From NCBI GenBank assembly GCA_021018995.1, contig CM037597.1:6275299-6339298 (forward strand): a stretch of DNA of 64,000 nt. The letters are read 5' to 3'. Origin of the DNA: Chloranthus sessilifolius. Lineage: Eukaryota > Streptophyta > Magnoliopsida > Chloranthales > Chloranthaceae. The position numbers and the translations under genes were made by a program. This document shows positions 1-11,139 of this stretch, in pieces; position 1 is the first letter of the stretch; each line of letters begins with the position of its first letter. Below the pieces are notes generated by a model, which saw nothing but the letters and a program-made list of their open reading frames with translations, was not told where the DNA came from and searched no databases.

Positions 1-79
1 ATAACTTGAGCAGCTTTACAGGGCCAAAGCCTGAAAAGTGTCGCCAAATACAAGTCTTGTGAAAACCCGTTGCCTTCAA

Positions 80-289
80 GTTAGCTCTTATAAGAGCAGA
101 AAGAGCTCTCTTCCTGCTCTTCATCAAAGCAGATAAAATATATTCTTGAGAGAGAGCAATTTTATTATTTAAAACAGCTCTTCGTCAGAATAAATGAGCG
201 AAAGAGCCGTGTTACCAAAGGTAAAAGCAGTTTCCTATTAGAGCGAAAAGGCCGCTCTTTAGCCCGAAAGAGCTAATCCTAACGTATTA
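80..289. repeat. Tourist-like MITE, copy 1
   Basis: About 210 bp, related along its whole length to the element at 15842-16102: both open with a block reading GTTAG-(t/c)TCTTATAAGAGCAG and close with AAGAGCTAATCC or AAGAACTAATCC, an inverted repeat of the start. The middle shares the words agtagataaaat and ttttattatttaaaa. No coding capacity. A target duplication is less clear here than in the second copy. Confidence 0.6.
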
Positions 290-690
290 ACTTTCTTGAA
301 GAATCCGTTGACCTTTTTATGAATTGGTGTAAAACTCTGAGGAATCCATTGACCTTTTTCTAGGGTGGCAATTGGGTACGGTCGGGTCAGGGTTATATCC
401 AACATACCATTTGGTCAAATTTGATTGAAAATTTGACCCGATTAATTATCGGGTTGGGTTCGGGTCTTAGATTCTTGACCAAACCCAAATTACTCCATTC
501 CTACCTTATTAGAGAATGTTTAGGATTAGATTAGCCAAATTGTTATGTTTAGGATCAATAATGGGCTAATTCAAGATGATCATGTGGACTTATAGTGGCA
601 ACCAAATGGAATTTCAATAAATTCACTTTTCTTCGGAAAAAAATAAAAATAAAAAAAATTAGAATTTGATTAGCATCTATGATTACAATC
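290..690. other. Intergenic, with GGGTCGGGT-type repeat debris
   Basis: No gene seen. At 363-485 there is a GC-rich stretch (gggtggcaattgggtac followed by gggtcggg words and their complement gacccgatt) of the kind found in hAT-like MITEs of many plants. The rest is AT-rich DNA with a poly(A)-like run near 640-660. Confidence 0.35.
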
Positions 691-904
691 ATCGATCAAA
701 ATACCGGAAAACCGATACGTATCGTCCGAGCTCAAAACCGATACGTATCGGACGATACGTATCAGTATCAGTCCGTATCAAACGATACATTGAATGTATC
801 ATTCGGTACATACCATATGTATTAACGAGACAGTACATTCAATGTAGCATATCGTTCATCACCGATACCGATACGTATCGGTATTGGACAAAATTTTGAT
901 CCAT
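691..904. mobile_element. Family A foldback MITE, copy A1
   Basis: 214 bp. The left end reads atcgatcaaaat and the right end ttttgatccat, an inverted pair. The body is made of short palindromic words (ccgatacgtatcgg, ggacgatacgtatc). Flanks 681-690 (gattacaatc) and 905-914 (aattgcaatc) agree at 8 of 10 positions and look like an aged target duplication. Same family as 9695-9922 and 46181-46408. Any reading frame here follows from the repeated words and is not a gene. Confidence 0.75.
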
Positions 905-1010
905 AATTGCAATCTCATCTATAAGAAGCTGAGTCACAAATTAATGGAATCATGTCAATAAAGGCAATAGACTCTCCCCATCGTTTCATTTTTAATTTTT
1001 AAGTAAGTGT

Positions 1011-1072
1011 CCTCCATCAAACTAATTATTGATGGAGGGCTCTCCCGAAAATAGTTAGCGATGGAGAGCTCT
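1011..1072. repeat. Left arm of a distant inverted repeat
   Basis: About 62 bp (ctccatcaaactaatt ... gatggagagct) matching in inverted orientation the stretch at 9236-9298. It is itself locally palindromic (ctccatc / gatggag). Beyond each arm, on the inner side, lies a GC-rich element starting agggctctcaat at 1190 and its inverse ending attgagagccct at 9175. Confidence 0.6.
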
Positions 1073-1189
1073 CTCTCCTAAGGTCACCAAAATGGCGAAA
1101 ATACCCTTAAGACTTATAAGAGTGTCGTCTAAATTATCAAATGGTTGTCCAATGCTTGACTTCCACCCAATATATCAGATGACCGTCCA

Positions 1190-1742
1190 ATAGGGCTCTC
1201 AATGGGCTGGATTAGGACCGGGTTGGGGTTCAATCCGGCCCTAACCTACCCCGGTCGGGTTTCCAAGACTTTCAGCCCGACCTTAATCAAGGCTACGATG
1301 TACTCAGCCCAAGCCCGACCCCTACCAAGCTGGGGCCAGGCTTGAGTCCTGCTTTTTTTCGACATTTTTTTTTTAATAAAATTTGGTTAGGCTATTTTTT
1401 TGGCTGTTGTTTATAATAAAATTGGGTTGTTTTTTTCTAATAAAAGATTGAAGAAGGTTAAAATTTTAATTAAATAATTATATTATCATTATAGAGGCTC
1501 GGGTACATGATTTTATTCAATATTTTATTTTAATTTGTTGCACAATGGTTATAACGGACAACGATTACTTAAAAATTTATTAACAAGTCATCCAAGTTGT
1601 GTAGCTAAAAAGCTAGCAACGATTGCTTGAAAATAAATTAAGTCATCCAATTTGACTTCAATGTCCCAAGTTTAAACCATTCAACGGTTTAATCTCAGGG
1701 CATTTAAGTAAATCATATTTAACTATATAAAAAAAATTATAA

Positions 1743-1746
<4 letters not shown>
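1190..1746. other. GC-rich repeat end followed by AT-rich intergenic DNA
   Basis: 1190-1350 is a GC-rich hAT-like repeat (gggctctcaatgggctgg, then ggccctaacctacccc-type words). 1350-1746 is AT-rich with T runs; I see no gene, RNA or clear element there. Confidence 0.35.

Positions 1747-1810
<64 letters not shown>
1747..1810. repeat. (TA)n microsatellite
   Basis: Uninterrupted TA dinucleotides, about 62 bp, abutting the left end of the palindromic element at 1811. Confidence 0.95.
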
Positions 1811-1811
<1 letters not shown>

Positions 1812-2561
1812 AAAAGGTATCCGTCCTCTATATATGGGAGGACGGTGAGCTCTACGTGGCACCCAAAATATTATTTCGATGCCACGTGGAGCTTGGGTGC
1901 ATTGCTTAGATTATCTATGAAAATAATAATAATTGAAAATTCATCTCCACCATGTGTTTTTTGAACAGTGAAATGTGCACCAATGAAACCCGTCAAACTT
2001 TGACCTGTGGGTTTAAAAAGTTTTTTTCGAAATTTCTTTTTTGAATATTGATCGAAACCATCCACTTGTGCTCAATGTAGCACCCAAGCAATGTTTTGGA
2101 TGCCACGTGGAGCTCCATGTGTATCTTGGAGGACGGTCACCGTCCTCTATTGAAGGACCTAACCGGCTCATATATATATATGGGAGCCGGTTAGGTCCTT
2201 CAATAGAGGACGATGACCGTCCTCCAAGATCCACGTGGAGCTCCATGTGGCACCCAAAACACTTTGTGGGTGTCATGTGGAGCACAAGTGGACAGTTTAT
2301 ATCAATATTAAAAAAAAAATCGAAAAATAAATTTTAAACCCACAAGTCAAAGTTTGACAGTTTTCATTGGTCTACATTTCACCGTTCTAAATATATACGG
2401 TGGAGATGAGTTTTTAATTTTTTTTTTTCCAAAGATGATCTAAGCAATGCACCCAAGGTCCACGTGGCACCCAAAAAGTATTTTGGGTGCCACATGGAGC
2501 TCCACGTGAAAGGTTGGAGGACGGTGACCATCCTCCCATGGAGGACGGAGGCCATTTCCAT
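1811..2561. mobile_element. ~750-bp palindromic foldback element
   Basis: The whole interval is one large imperfect palindrome centred near 2177. Outer ends read ggaaaaggtatccgtcctc and, inverted, gaggacggaggccatttcc. The inner arms (ccaaccggctc-type words, cctaaccggctc / gagccggttagg) are nearly perfect and separated only by a short (TA)n loop at 2171-2181. The arms repeat the words ccgtcctc and ccacgtggagct. Because the arms are complementary, both strands show similar open frames of 90-98 codons; these are mirror images and not evidence of a gene. Both ends abut TA repeats, so a target duplication cannot be judged. Confidence 0.8.
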
Positions 2562-2690
2562 ATATATATATATATATATATACTAGTGGACCCTGCACGT
2601 GAAAGCCGTTTATTTGGAGAATGAATTGTTACAATATAAATTTTGAAAATATTTTTTGCATTTAAAAAAAAATCATTGGGCAACAAACTT
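2562..2690. other. Short TA tract and intergenic DNA
   Basis: A (TA)n tract at about 2562-2581, then unremarkable AT-rich sequence. Confidence 0.6.
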
Positions 2691-4370
2691 TCGGTTTGGT
2701 TGGGACTGAAATCGGATCCGGTATGTTCACCGAAATTTCGGGATTTTGGCTGAACATCCCAGACGAAATTTCAACCAAAATGTGGTGGACCAGGTCGAAG
2801 TTTTGGTGCTCATACTTTTTTTTGTTTTGTTTTAAAATAAAAAATTATCGGCCATCAAAATTTTGGCCAACAAATTGAATCCGGTATGTTCACCAAAATT
2901 TCGGGATTTTGGCTGAACATCCCAGACGAAATTTTGGCCTAAATGTAGTGGGCCAGGCCGAAGTTTCGGTGCTCATACTTTGTTTTTGTTTTATTTTAAA
3001 ACAAAAAATTATCGGCATTCAAAATATTGGCCAATAATTTGGTGATTAGCAAATTATCGATCGATAACTTCAAATTATCGGTCGAGGATTCGAAGGCCGC
3101 GATTTTTGACCGAATATTTCGAAATTTTATTTCGCTGGAGTCCGAAACTTATGAGTTTCGGTTGAAATTTGATCCTTGACTCCAACTAAAATGAAGTCTT
3201 TATCGTTTGGGATGAAGGTGGCAAACTCGGTATCAGTATCGGGTATCGGTCTATGGAGGCCCGATACGAATCGGCCGATACGTATTGGCCCTTTTAAAAA
3301 AAAAAAACGCAAGGTCTTCGCGCAAACTGATATGTATCGGCTATGCTCGATGTGTAACAGCCGATACATACTCGTATTAGCCGATATCGATCGATATTTG
3401 AAGTTATCGGCCGATGACTTGCTAATCATCAAATTATCGGCTGATAACTTCAAATTAAGGGCCAATAATTGTGGGTTTTAAAAAAAAAAAATTGGACATT
3501 GAAATTTCGGCCTGGATCACAAGATTTCGACTAAAATATCGTCCGAGATTTTCGGCCAAAATCCCAACATTCCGGTAGGGTTCGAAACCGATTCGTTTCA
3601 GCCGAAATTTTGATCCATGTTGTAAGGTATGACTTCCTGAGCGATCTCGATACATAACGGCGATACGTATAGAATTTTCAGCAAACCAATACGTATCGGT
3701 TCTGATACTTCTCGGTCCTCCAACTCGGTATTAGTATCGGCTGTTACAAGCCCGTATCGGCCGATATGTATCGGTTTGCATCGAGACTTTGGTTTTTTTT
3801 TTCACAAGGGACGATACGTATCGGCTGATTCGTATCGGTCCTTCTTGGACCGATACCCGATATCGAGTTTGACACCTCGATCCCAAACGATAAACACTTA
3901 GTTTTAGTTGGGGTCATGGATCAAAATTTCGACTGATAACTTCAAATTTGCGGCTGATAATTTTGGGTTTTTTTAAAAAGAAAATTTGGTCACCGAAATT
4001 TCGGCCTGGAGCACAAGATTTCGGCCGATAATTTGATGATTAGCAAATTATCGGCCGATAACTTCAAATTATCGACGGAGAATATGAAGGCCATGATTTT
4101 TGATCAAAAATTTTGGGATATCGGTCGAAAATGCCGAACGAAAGTTTGGCCGATATCTTGTGGTCTAGGTCAAAATTTTGGTGTCCAATTTTTTTTTTTT
4201 TAATCCAAATATTATCGGCCGATAATTTGAACTTATCGGTCCATCTCATTATATTGGCCGATAATTTGATGATTAGCAAATGATTGGCTGATAAGTTTAA
4301 ATTATCGGCCAATAATTTTGGATTTTAAAAAAAAAAATCATAGAGCACCGAAATTTCGATGAAAATTTCT
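2690..4370. repeat. Nested cluster of family B and C palindromic repeats
   Basis: About 1.7 kb built of CGAAATTTCGG-type words (family C: 2690-3168 and 3925-4370) surrounding ATCGGCCGATAC-type words (family B: about 3215-3860). A 67-bp arm at 3169-3234 (ttgatccttgactccaac ... ctcggtatc) is repeated inverted at 3859-3924. 2690-2870 and 2880-3020 are near copies of each other in direct orientation. No protein-coding signal beyond frames caused by the repeats. Confidence 0.65.
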
Positions 4371-4600
4371 GTGACACACCCAAAAAAGTGACCTTAAAAT
4401 CAATTTTAAGAGTGCACATGATGTTAAGGTCACTTTTTCTAAAATGTGTGCTACGTGAAATAAAACATTGATCGTCTGATAGTACTCTCATGATCTCAAG
4501 ATCCATCATGCGAAAGATTGGGAGGATAAATGATGTCCATCGTTTGATTCAATGCAGTCGATGTGTTTCAGCGTGGATGAACTCAACGATTCAGTGGGTG
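4371..4600. repeat. Family D hairpin MITE
   Basis: Contains the diagnostic hairpin: cacccaaaaaagtgacctta near 4378 and its inverse aaggtcactttttctaaa near 4424, then gatctcaagatccat and gttgattcaatgcagtc-like tails. The same pattern recurs at 13.9, 20.0, 35.9, 41.2, 42.0, 54.9 and 56-57.6 kb. Confidence 0.6.
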
Positions 4601-4689
4601 GATTTAAAGAAACCAAAAACCCAAACAATCAAAACGAGAGAATTTTTTCTCTTTGCTATCCTTTTTGCCGATTTGCTAATATAAATTAG

Positions 4690-6830
4690 ACCCAATAATA
4701 AATGAGAAAAGTACAAGAAAACGCCCCTCCACAATTTTTATTACCATTTTCGTGATTTTTTTTTTAATTACTAAAAAGCGACCCTGCAACTTTTAAACCG
4801 CATTGATACGCAATGCAAATGTATTTTACCGTTTAGCCCTTGAATAGCCCTTCAATTTTTGAGTGTCTTCTCCGGTGATCGTGAACCTATGTTGCCGGCG
4901 AACGCCAAATAGAGATACCATTATCACACATTTTTTTACAAATATATCATTAAAAAAAGATTCAAAATCATATGCTATCCTAAATATAATCACTAGCCAT
5001 TAACATATGGTGCCCAAAAAAAATCGCCATTTTAACAAATCCTCCTCAAACATTTAAGATCATTTTAAATTAATAACATTGTAAACAAAATCCCACAAAT
5101 AATTTCACTTTTTAATGGAGGAGAAAAATAGCTTTTAGGGATTTCGAAAGTATCGAAAGAGAGGACACAAAGAGAGCTTCACATACTTTTTTTGCCGCTC
5201 AATTTGTAACCCAGGAAGGATTTGGCGCTCGATTTGCATAGCTTTTGTGGTCTGCGCAGCCGACTAAAGAGAGGACTCGAGGAGGGTGATTTTTTTTCAT
5301 TGGCTGCTCGTTAGTTGCTCTCTGCAACTAAAGCTTTTATGGTAAAGAGATGATGACGACCAGATATCATTACAGAGGGTTTTCTGCCTTTGTAAGTGCT
5401 ATTTATATAAAGGCTATTATTGTAAATACCTAAAAGATGGTAGGTGGGCTAATATGCCCGGACCCCAGTTCAACGTACATTGGGGCGTTACTTCGGCACA
5501 AAAACAGGCGCATGTTCTTTTGGAGATAAAATAGGCCGCAGGGCGCCTTTAAGTAAAACCCCCATGATAAATTGCCTTGATTTTTTAGGATTTGCTAACA
5601 TAAACCATGAGGGTTTGCTAACATAAATCATAAACCATTGGTTTTGTCTTCTAGCAATAGAACCCAAGACCAATAGAAAAGACCGGTCCAAATGATCATT
5701 TAAAGAGCATTTGAAAAATCATTTACATGTTCCTAAAAATATAGTTAACCTGATTGAATAAAAGTTAACTTGGGGAAAGAATCTTCCAAGTAGTCAATTA
5801 TTGATTGATAAAAATTTTGGAATCAAGAGATCTGGTATTCTATCCGCGGAACCTGATGGAAATATTCATTTCATAATGGACGATATAATCCCTAATGCTG
5901 CATTTAATTATTGAATGGGCAACTGTGGGTGTAAAAATTTGTTATAACCCAAGTCATAAAAGTGTCACACCAACACACAAAAAAAATTATATTATAGAAG
6001 ATGAAAAAAAAATAAGCTTGTAAATGATGGAAATAACAAAAATTAACAACAAAAGAAATAAACTCTAATTAAAAGTTACAAAGAAAAACCCAAAAGAGTT
6101 TACCCTCTTTTTAGTTGCCTGCCCACTTCCTATTTCTGTAATGATAAAAAAACCCATGATTTGTATTTTTTCTGTGCTATTGTGCAGCTTGTGTATTCCA
6201 CACGCTTACCACGTTACCTAGGGTCAAGAGTAAGAGGTGTGGTGAGCTGATGCCGGTGAACAGTTCACATTGCTGAAAATGACTTCCCGTTCAATAATAT
6301 TCACAAAGGAAATACAATATTCTCTGATGCAATTGGGCCCCTAGTTTCAGCATGAAAGAGTTAAAATATTGGTATTTTGGTATTCAAAAATTCTATCATC
6401 TTATTTCAAATATCCATACCTGGAAATCACAAGTTTTGGAACATCTCACAGTGATCCAATGAACTCCAATAAGATCATTGACACACATTTTGCATATATG
6501 CATACACATATATGCAAGTTATCAAAATCGGTAACCGTAGGTATGAATCTATTAGAGTTGTATAAGTGGCGGTGTTATGTTCATCGGAGGAAAAAATATC
6601 GGTTTAAAAACTGAATCAGATCAGTCTCTAGATCAGAAATATTAATTTCCTGAAAAATTGTAAGAAAAATAGAAGCAATTTAAAACCCAAAATTGATAGA
6701 AATAGGTTTATTTTTAATGAATGTCTCATTGAAGTAAAACTTAATTATTAGGCAGATACTATTGAAAGTTACATAAAAGGGTTCAACTTTAAAACTCTTT
6801 TAAATGAACCACTTTAAAGAATTTGATACA
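4690..6830. other. Intergenic, nothing recognised
   Basis: AT-rich sequence with no frame that resembles a protein family. Around 5200-5300 it is briefly richer in GC (ctgcgcagccgactaaagag), without splice or coding signals that I can support. Confidence 0.4.
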
Positions 6831-6835
6831 GAGGT

Positions 6836-7022
6836 TCGGTGAATAAGAAGTTGTCCTATATAATTTCTTCAGAAAAGAGCAGCATGCCCAAAAATAAAAA
6901 ACTTTTTGAAAGATTTGAACCATCCAATTCGGTGAATAAGAAGTTGTCATAAATAATTTATTCAGAAAAGAGTAGCATGCCCAAAAATAAAAAACTTTTT
7001 GAAAGATTTGAACCATCCAATC
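6836..7022. repeat. 93-bp tandem duplication
   Basis: Two direct copies, the second beginning about 93 bp after the first (gaataagaag at 6841 and 6934). Both contain gcatgcccaaaaataaaa and end gaaccatccaa. Only a handful of bases differ, so the duplication is fairly recent. Confidence 0.85.
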
Positions 7023-7654
7023 TTTTCACTATAACATCAACCATTGTTTTTAGTTTTCATAGATGATATTAACGTTCATCGATCAGAAGGTTCACATCCA
7101 CATATAGGGATTTTTTTTGGGTTGAGATATATTTTAAGTCATGGATTGCCATTTGGACGATTTAGATTGGTCAAGATCTGTCACAAGTCAATAATGTGAT
7201 GATGAGATAAAAAGTAAAAATTTAGTGGTGCCAGATTCTAGCATTTAAATGTCAGTCGGGAGACATTATCCCAATTCAAAACCCATGAAAATTATCACCA
7301 GCTCCAATAATTAAAAGAAGATATCATAAGGAAACGTAGGAAATGGTGTTAAGGTCAGGGGTTCAAATCCCATGCTTCCCTATCAAAAACAAAATATAAA
7401 CTTCAGGAATGAACATATGGTAAATCTAATTATTGACAGATACATAATTTGGAGTTACATGTTTTGGGATTATACATTGGTAATCTTCATCAATCAGTCA
7501 ATCACCACCACAAAGAACAACCAAAACACAACCTCAAAATGAGTTAATAAAATAACTCTAAAAGACACCAACATTTTTTTTTTGGCAGTAACAATATAAT
7601 TAAGATTTTGTGATTTTGCATTCCATTATTCACAACAGTCATTATACCAACTTA
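7023..7654. other. Intergenic 3' of the PPR remnant
   Basis: Nothing recognised. 7357-7376 contains ggggttcaaatccc, similar to a Pol III B box, but no matching A box or tRNA fold is visible. Confidence 0.4.
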
Positions 7655-8636
7655 TCAACCCATGAAACCCGCACTTTCTGGTATTCCCCTCTCACCCAAA
7701 CTCTGCAAGAAAATGTTGCACGTAACTAAATCTCGATCACGACCTCGATCCAACATATTCCTTAGGAGATCATTAGCTTGGGAAAGGTTACCGTGTTTGC
7801 ATAAAGCATTAAAAAGTATGTTATGCGTAATAATATCCAGTTGAGGCCCCCCACCGAGCATGTCATTAAACAGCCTTAGACGCCCATCCACAAGACCAAC
7901 ATTACAGAGGCCATTGATCATTGCACCATATGCGACTACACCAGGCTTACATCCACTACTGAACATGTGTTTCCATACCACCATTCCATTTTCAGCTTTC
8001 CATCCTCACAAAGGCCATGGATCAGTATACTATAGCTAACCCGGTTAGGGGTGCACCCAATTTCTATCATCTTTTTCCACAGAAGAATCGCTTCACTACT
8101 GTAACCCTTCTTGAAGAAACCCCTTGTCAAGGAGCTATAAGTCAAAATATTAGGCGTGCAACCCTTCTTCACCATCTCTGAAAGAACGCTCTTGGCTTCA
8201 TCAGCATTTCCTTCTCTACAAAGGCCGTCAATAAGAGAACTATACAGAACAGTATTTGGTTTACATGCAAGTGTAGAAAAAAATCGAAAAGTTGTTGAAA
8301 ACTTACATGTAAGTTCAGAAAGATTTCACCTTTGCTGATTTCTGATTAAAATAATGATGGGCATCATTTTTTAGTTAGAATTATGAAGAAAAAACTCATC
8401 TTTACTCCGATTTAATGGGAATTTTGCTTGGATTGAAAGGTTTTGGGTGGTTTTGAATTTAGAGAAAAAAGGGTCGAATTGTTGGAGGGTTGGCGAGATT
8501 TTTGAAGATAGGAAGTGGGTTGTGGAGAGATTTGTGGATGAATGAGAGATGGAGAAGGAGAGGTGGGTTGGAGGAGGCCATGGTTTTGGGCTGCGAAAAG
8601 AGTTAGTGGTACTGCATGTTTATATGTAAAAACCAA
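7655..8636 (-). pseudogene. Broken P-class PPR protein gene (EMB1025/At4g20090-like)
   Basis: Pentatricopeptide-repeat proteins bind organellar RNA through arrays of ~35-residue helical repeats. Reading the minus strand from 8636, a Ser/Pro/Gln-rich leader of about 74 codons with the character of an organellar targeting peptide ends in a stop at 8412. From about 8260 a second frame opens at ACKPNTVLYSSLIDGLCREG and runs through two PPRs (GCTPNILTYSSL, GCTPNRVSYSILIHGLCEDG). Near 7980 it shifts frame to VVWKHMFSSGCKPGVVAYG and continues through two more repeats to a stop at 7655. About four C-terminal repeats remain, whereas the family (from memory, the Arabidopsis locus At4g20090) has roughly a dozen. 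The central repeats are missing and 8270-8411 is disrupted. A small deletion at the GKLK/MVVW junction explains the frame change. This looks like an internally deleted pseudogene. Confidence 0.75.
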
Positions 8637-8639
8637 CCG

Positions 8640-8984
8640 ATAGTAAAAACCAACCGTCTCTCCTTTTCATTATGTCAAAAGACGCTTCAGATCTACCTAA
8701 TCTAATATTTATATTTAGATGGAGCCAAAGAATCTTTTGTCTTTTATTTAAATTACATGGATTAGATTAAATAAACAGAACCCAAGAGTCTTTTGTCCTT
8801 TATTTAAATTAGATGAATTAAATTAAATAAAGAGACTGTTGGTCTTTCCTCTCAAAAAAAAAAAGAAAAAGACTAAGACTGTTGGTCTTCTGTGCAGGTT
8901 TTATAGATAAAACTCAAAAGGAGAGAATTATGGTGTTTTGTTTTATTAGATAGAACCGAAAGGGATAATTTGTCTTTTAGTTAT
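8640..8984. other. Region upstream of the PPR relic
   Basis: AT-rich, with two related blocks at about 8690-8780 and 8780-8850 (gaatcttttgtcttttatttaaatta and close variants). This could include the old PPR promoter; no element is certain. Confidence 0.35.
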
Positions 8985-8986
8985 GC

Positions 8987-9068
<82 letters not shown>
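8985..9068. repeat. (TA)n microsatellite
   Basis: About 80 bp of TA dinucleotides next to a GC-rich repeat end at 9080-9178. Confidence 0.95.
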
Positions 9069-9074
<6 letters not shown>

Positions 9075-9079
9075 CCAGG

Positions 9080-9178
9080 CCGAGTGCAAGCCGGATGTTG
9101 CAACACTCGATCCAAGCCCGATCCGGGTAACGGGTCGGGTTTGATTATTCGGGCTGGCCCGGCCTATTGAGAGCCCTA
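9080..9178. repeat. GC-rich hAT-like repeat end
   Basis: Ends ggcctattgagagccct, the inverse of agggctctcaatgggct at 1190. Contains gggtaacgggtcgggttt-type words. Confidence 0.5.
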
Positions 9179-9235
9179 CCGTTTAATATATGTTTGTTCA
9201 TTTTATAATGGTAATTTGATCTTTCGGATAGAAAG

Positions 9236-9298
9236 AACTCTCCATCACTAATTATTTTCAGGAGAGCCCTCCATCACTAATTAATTTGATGGAGAACT
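9236..9298. repeat. Right arm of the distant inverted repeat
   Basis: Inverted copy of 1011-1072, about 85-90 percent identical by eye, 8.2 kb away. Confidence 0.6.
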
Positions 9299-9359
9299 CT
9301 TACTGTTTTATTCAATAAAAAATTCTTTCATTTTCCTTCCCTCTGTCTCTCTCTCACTC

Positions 9360-10110
9360 AATGCTGTTAATAGGACCGGACTAGGCCGTCAGCCCGCCTA
9401 GCCAGGCCCTAAACTTTTAGGGCTAGGGCTTAAAAATGTGGTAAGAGGGTCGGGCTAGGGCCTCAAAGCCAAAAGCCCACTATGCTTCAGGCCATGTAAA
9501 GGCTTAACAAAATTAAGGCCCATAAGCCTAGCCCGACTCGTACATCTTTTTAAAAAATACATATTAAACATATTAATATAAATATTCGGGATATATATAA
9601 TGCTTTTCTACAATCAGTTAATGAAAATAACCGTCAGTATTATAATTACATTGATCAAGCATATGGTTGTAAGCATATTTTAGTCATTTGAATTATGGAT
9701 CAAAATGTCGAAAAATCAGTACGTATCGTCCGGTCAAAAAATTGGTACGTATCGGACAATACGTATCGGTACCGGTCCGTATCGAACGATACATTTAATG
9801 TATCGTTCGATACATATCATATATTTTAATGATACGGTACATTTAATGTATCGTATCATTCATGTCCGATACCGATACGTATCGTTTGATACGTATCGGT
9901 ACCGGACGATAATTTGATCCATGATTTGAACTCACTCTTTATCTTTACAATTTTATTTTATTTTTTTGAAAAATAACAATGAGAAACAAAGCCCGACACC
10001 TGTCCCAATCCTGCCTCAACCCTCTTAAGAGTGGGCTAGGGCTGGGCATTTCAAAGCCCGCCTAAGTTAGGGCATAGCCTTGGCTCCTACAGCCGGGCTA
10101 AGTTAGATTG
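9360..10110. repeat. GGGCTAGGGCC-type repeat, interrupted by MITE A2
   Basis: Left part 9363-9545 and right part 9980-10105 consist of complementary words (agcccgcctagccaggccct and ctagggctgggcatttcaaag), as in the related block 11446-11990. MITE A2 (9695-9922) lies between them. Noncoding. Confidence 0.55.
9695..9922. mobile_element. Family A foldback MITE, copy A2
   Basis: 228 bp, ends atggatcaaaat and aatttgatccat. Collinear with A3 at 46181-46408, which is also 228 bp. Flanking 10-mers catttgaatt (9685-9694) and gatttgaact (9923-9932) match at 8 positions. The body contains gtacgtatcgg and nested inverse words around two near-identical stretches holding catttaatgtatcg. Confidence 0.8.
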
Positions 10111-10227
10111 TAGACCATTTTCAGTATCATGAACTCTAAAGAATCTAACACCATTCATTTTAAGAATTGGACCATATAGATATATACTGCACAAAGCTAC
10201 AAACTTTCCGTCGACATCACTTGTAGT

Positions 10228-10585
10228 CATAGTGACAACTTTAGTTTTCGGTAATTTTTCGGTGGGGGTCCTTTCAGTACATTTCAGATTAATTTCAATA
10301 CCTTTCGGAAAAAATTTGGAAAAGTTTCAGGGATTAAAAATATATATTTAATATATTTTTAAAAAATTACTACAATATATAATAAATTACTAACATATAA
10401 AAAAAATTAAAAAAATTTAAAAATATTAATAATAAATAAATAAATAATACCAAAATTTACCGAAATTTTGCCAAAAAATACAGAAAAATACCGAAATTAT
10501 CAAAAAATACTAAAATTTTTGTTTGACCTCCTTTTCGACAAATTTTGCGAAATTTCACGGAATTTCAGTAAAATTTATCACTATG
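10228..10585. mobile_element. Family C-like MITE with exact 8-bp target duplication
   Basis: 358 bp. The termini catagtga and tcactatg are inverse. The flanks cttgtagt at 10220-10227 and 10586-10593 are identical. The body has repeated accgaaatt and aatttcgg-type words plus a long AT-rich core. Noncoding. Confidence 0.75.
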
Positions 10586-10808
10586 CTTGTAGTTCTATTT
10601 AGAAAATAAAATTAAGCTACCACATCTAACACCACCAAATCCCTGCAATAAACAGCATTAGATTCTTTAATACACCATAATTGTATTTCAGTTTGCTACA
10701 CCTTGCCTATTTGTATGCAAAGCTCCCTAGTCAAATCTTAAGATATAATTAGACCTTTGTGGATTACTTGGTAGATGATTAAAGATCAAATCCATGCCTT
10801 CGAGAGAC

Positions 10809-11126
10809 CATAGTTACCAAGTTCAAATTCGGGGAAAGATCGGCAAAGCAAAAAACGAATATTAAAAAAAAACGGTGAAAATTTTGAAAAAATTCAGGCA
10901 AAAGTGAGGAAACATTTGAGAAAAGATAATTAAAATATTAAAAATAAGTATTTTTTATTAAAAAAATAAGAAAATTTTCGAAAAAATTCATAAAAAATAT
11001 ATTTAAAACGTAAAAACGGTGAATTTTTAAAGAGCACCAGTATTTTTCTATAAAAACATGTTTCCAACGAAACTCCACAATTTAAATGAGTTTTTTTTCA
11101 ATTAAAAGGAGATTTTGATAACTATG
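10809..11126. mobile_element. Family E MITE (CATAGTTACCAA ends), copy 1
   Basis: 318 bp bounded by catagttaccaag and ttgataactatg, an inverted pair. A-rich interior with gaaaattttgaaaa-type words. A related element is at 34044-34213. No clear target duplication here. Confidence 0.5.
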
Positions 11127-11139
11127 CACCAAAGCATGA

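Noticed and set aside
666..899. Open frame rich in Tyr, Arg and Ile (and similar ones at 9705, 28376, 36813, 46181)
   Set aside because: The translations follow from the repeated word CCGATACGTATCGG in family A/B MITEs and are not proteins.
2013..2337. Overlapping open frames of 90-98 codons on both strands with similar translations
   Set aside because: They are mirror images created by the palindrome at 1811-2561; there is no coding signal apart from symmetry.
6185..6240. Exon-like stretch after ttgtgcag
   Set aside because: Open for only about 17 codons, and no family match or donor.
7357..7376. tRNA-like B box ggggttcaaatccc
   Set aside because: No A box at the right distance and no cloverleaf or acceptor pairing visible.
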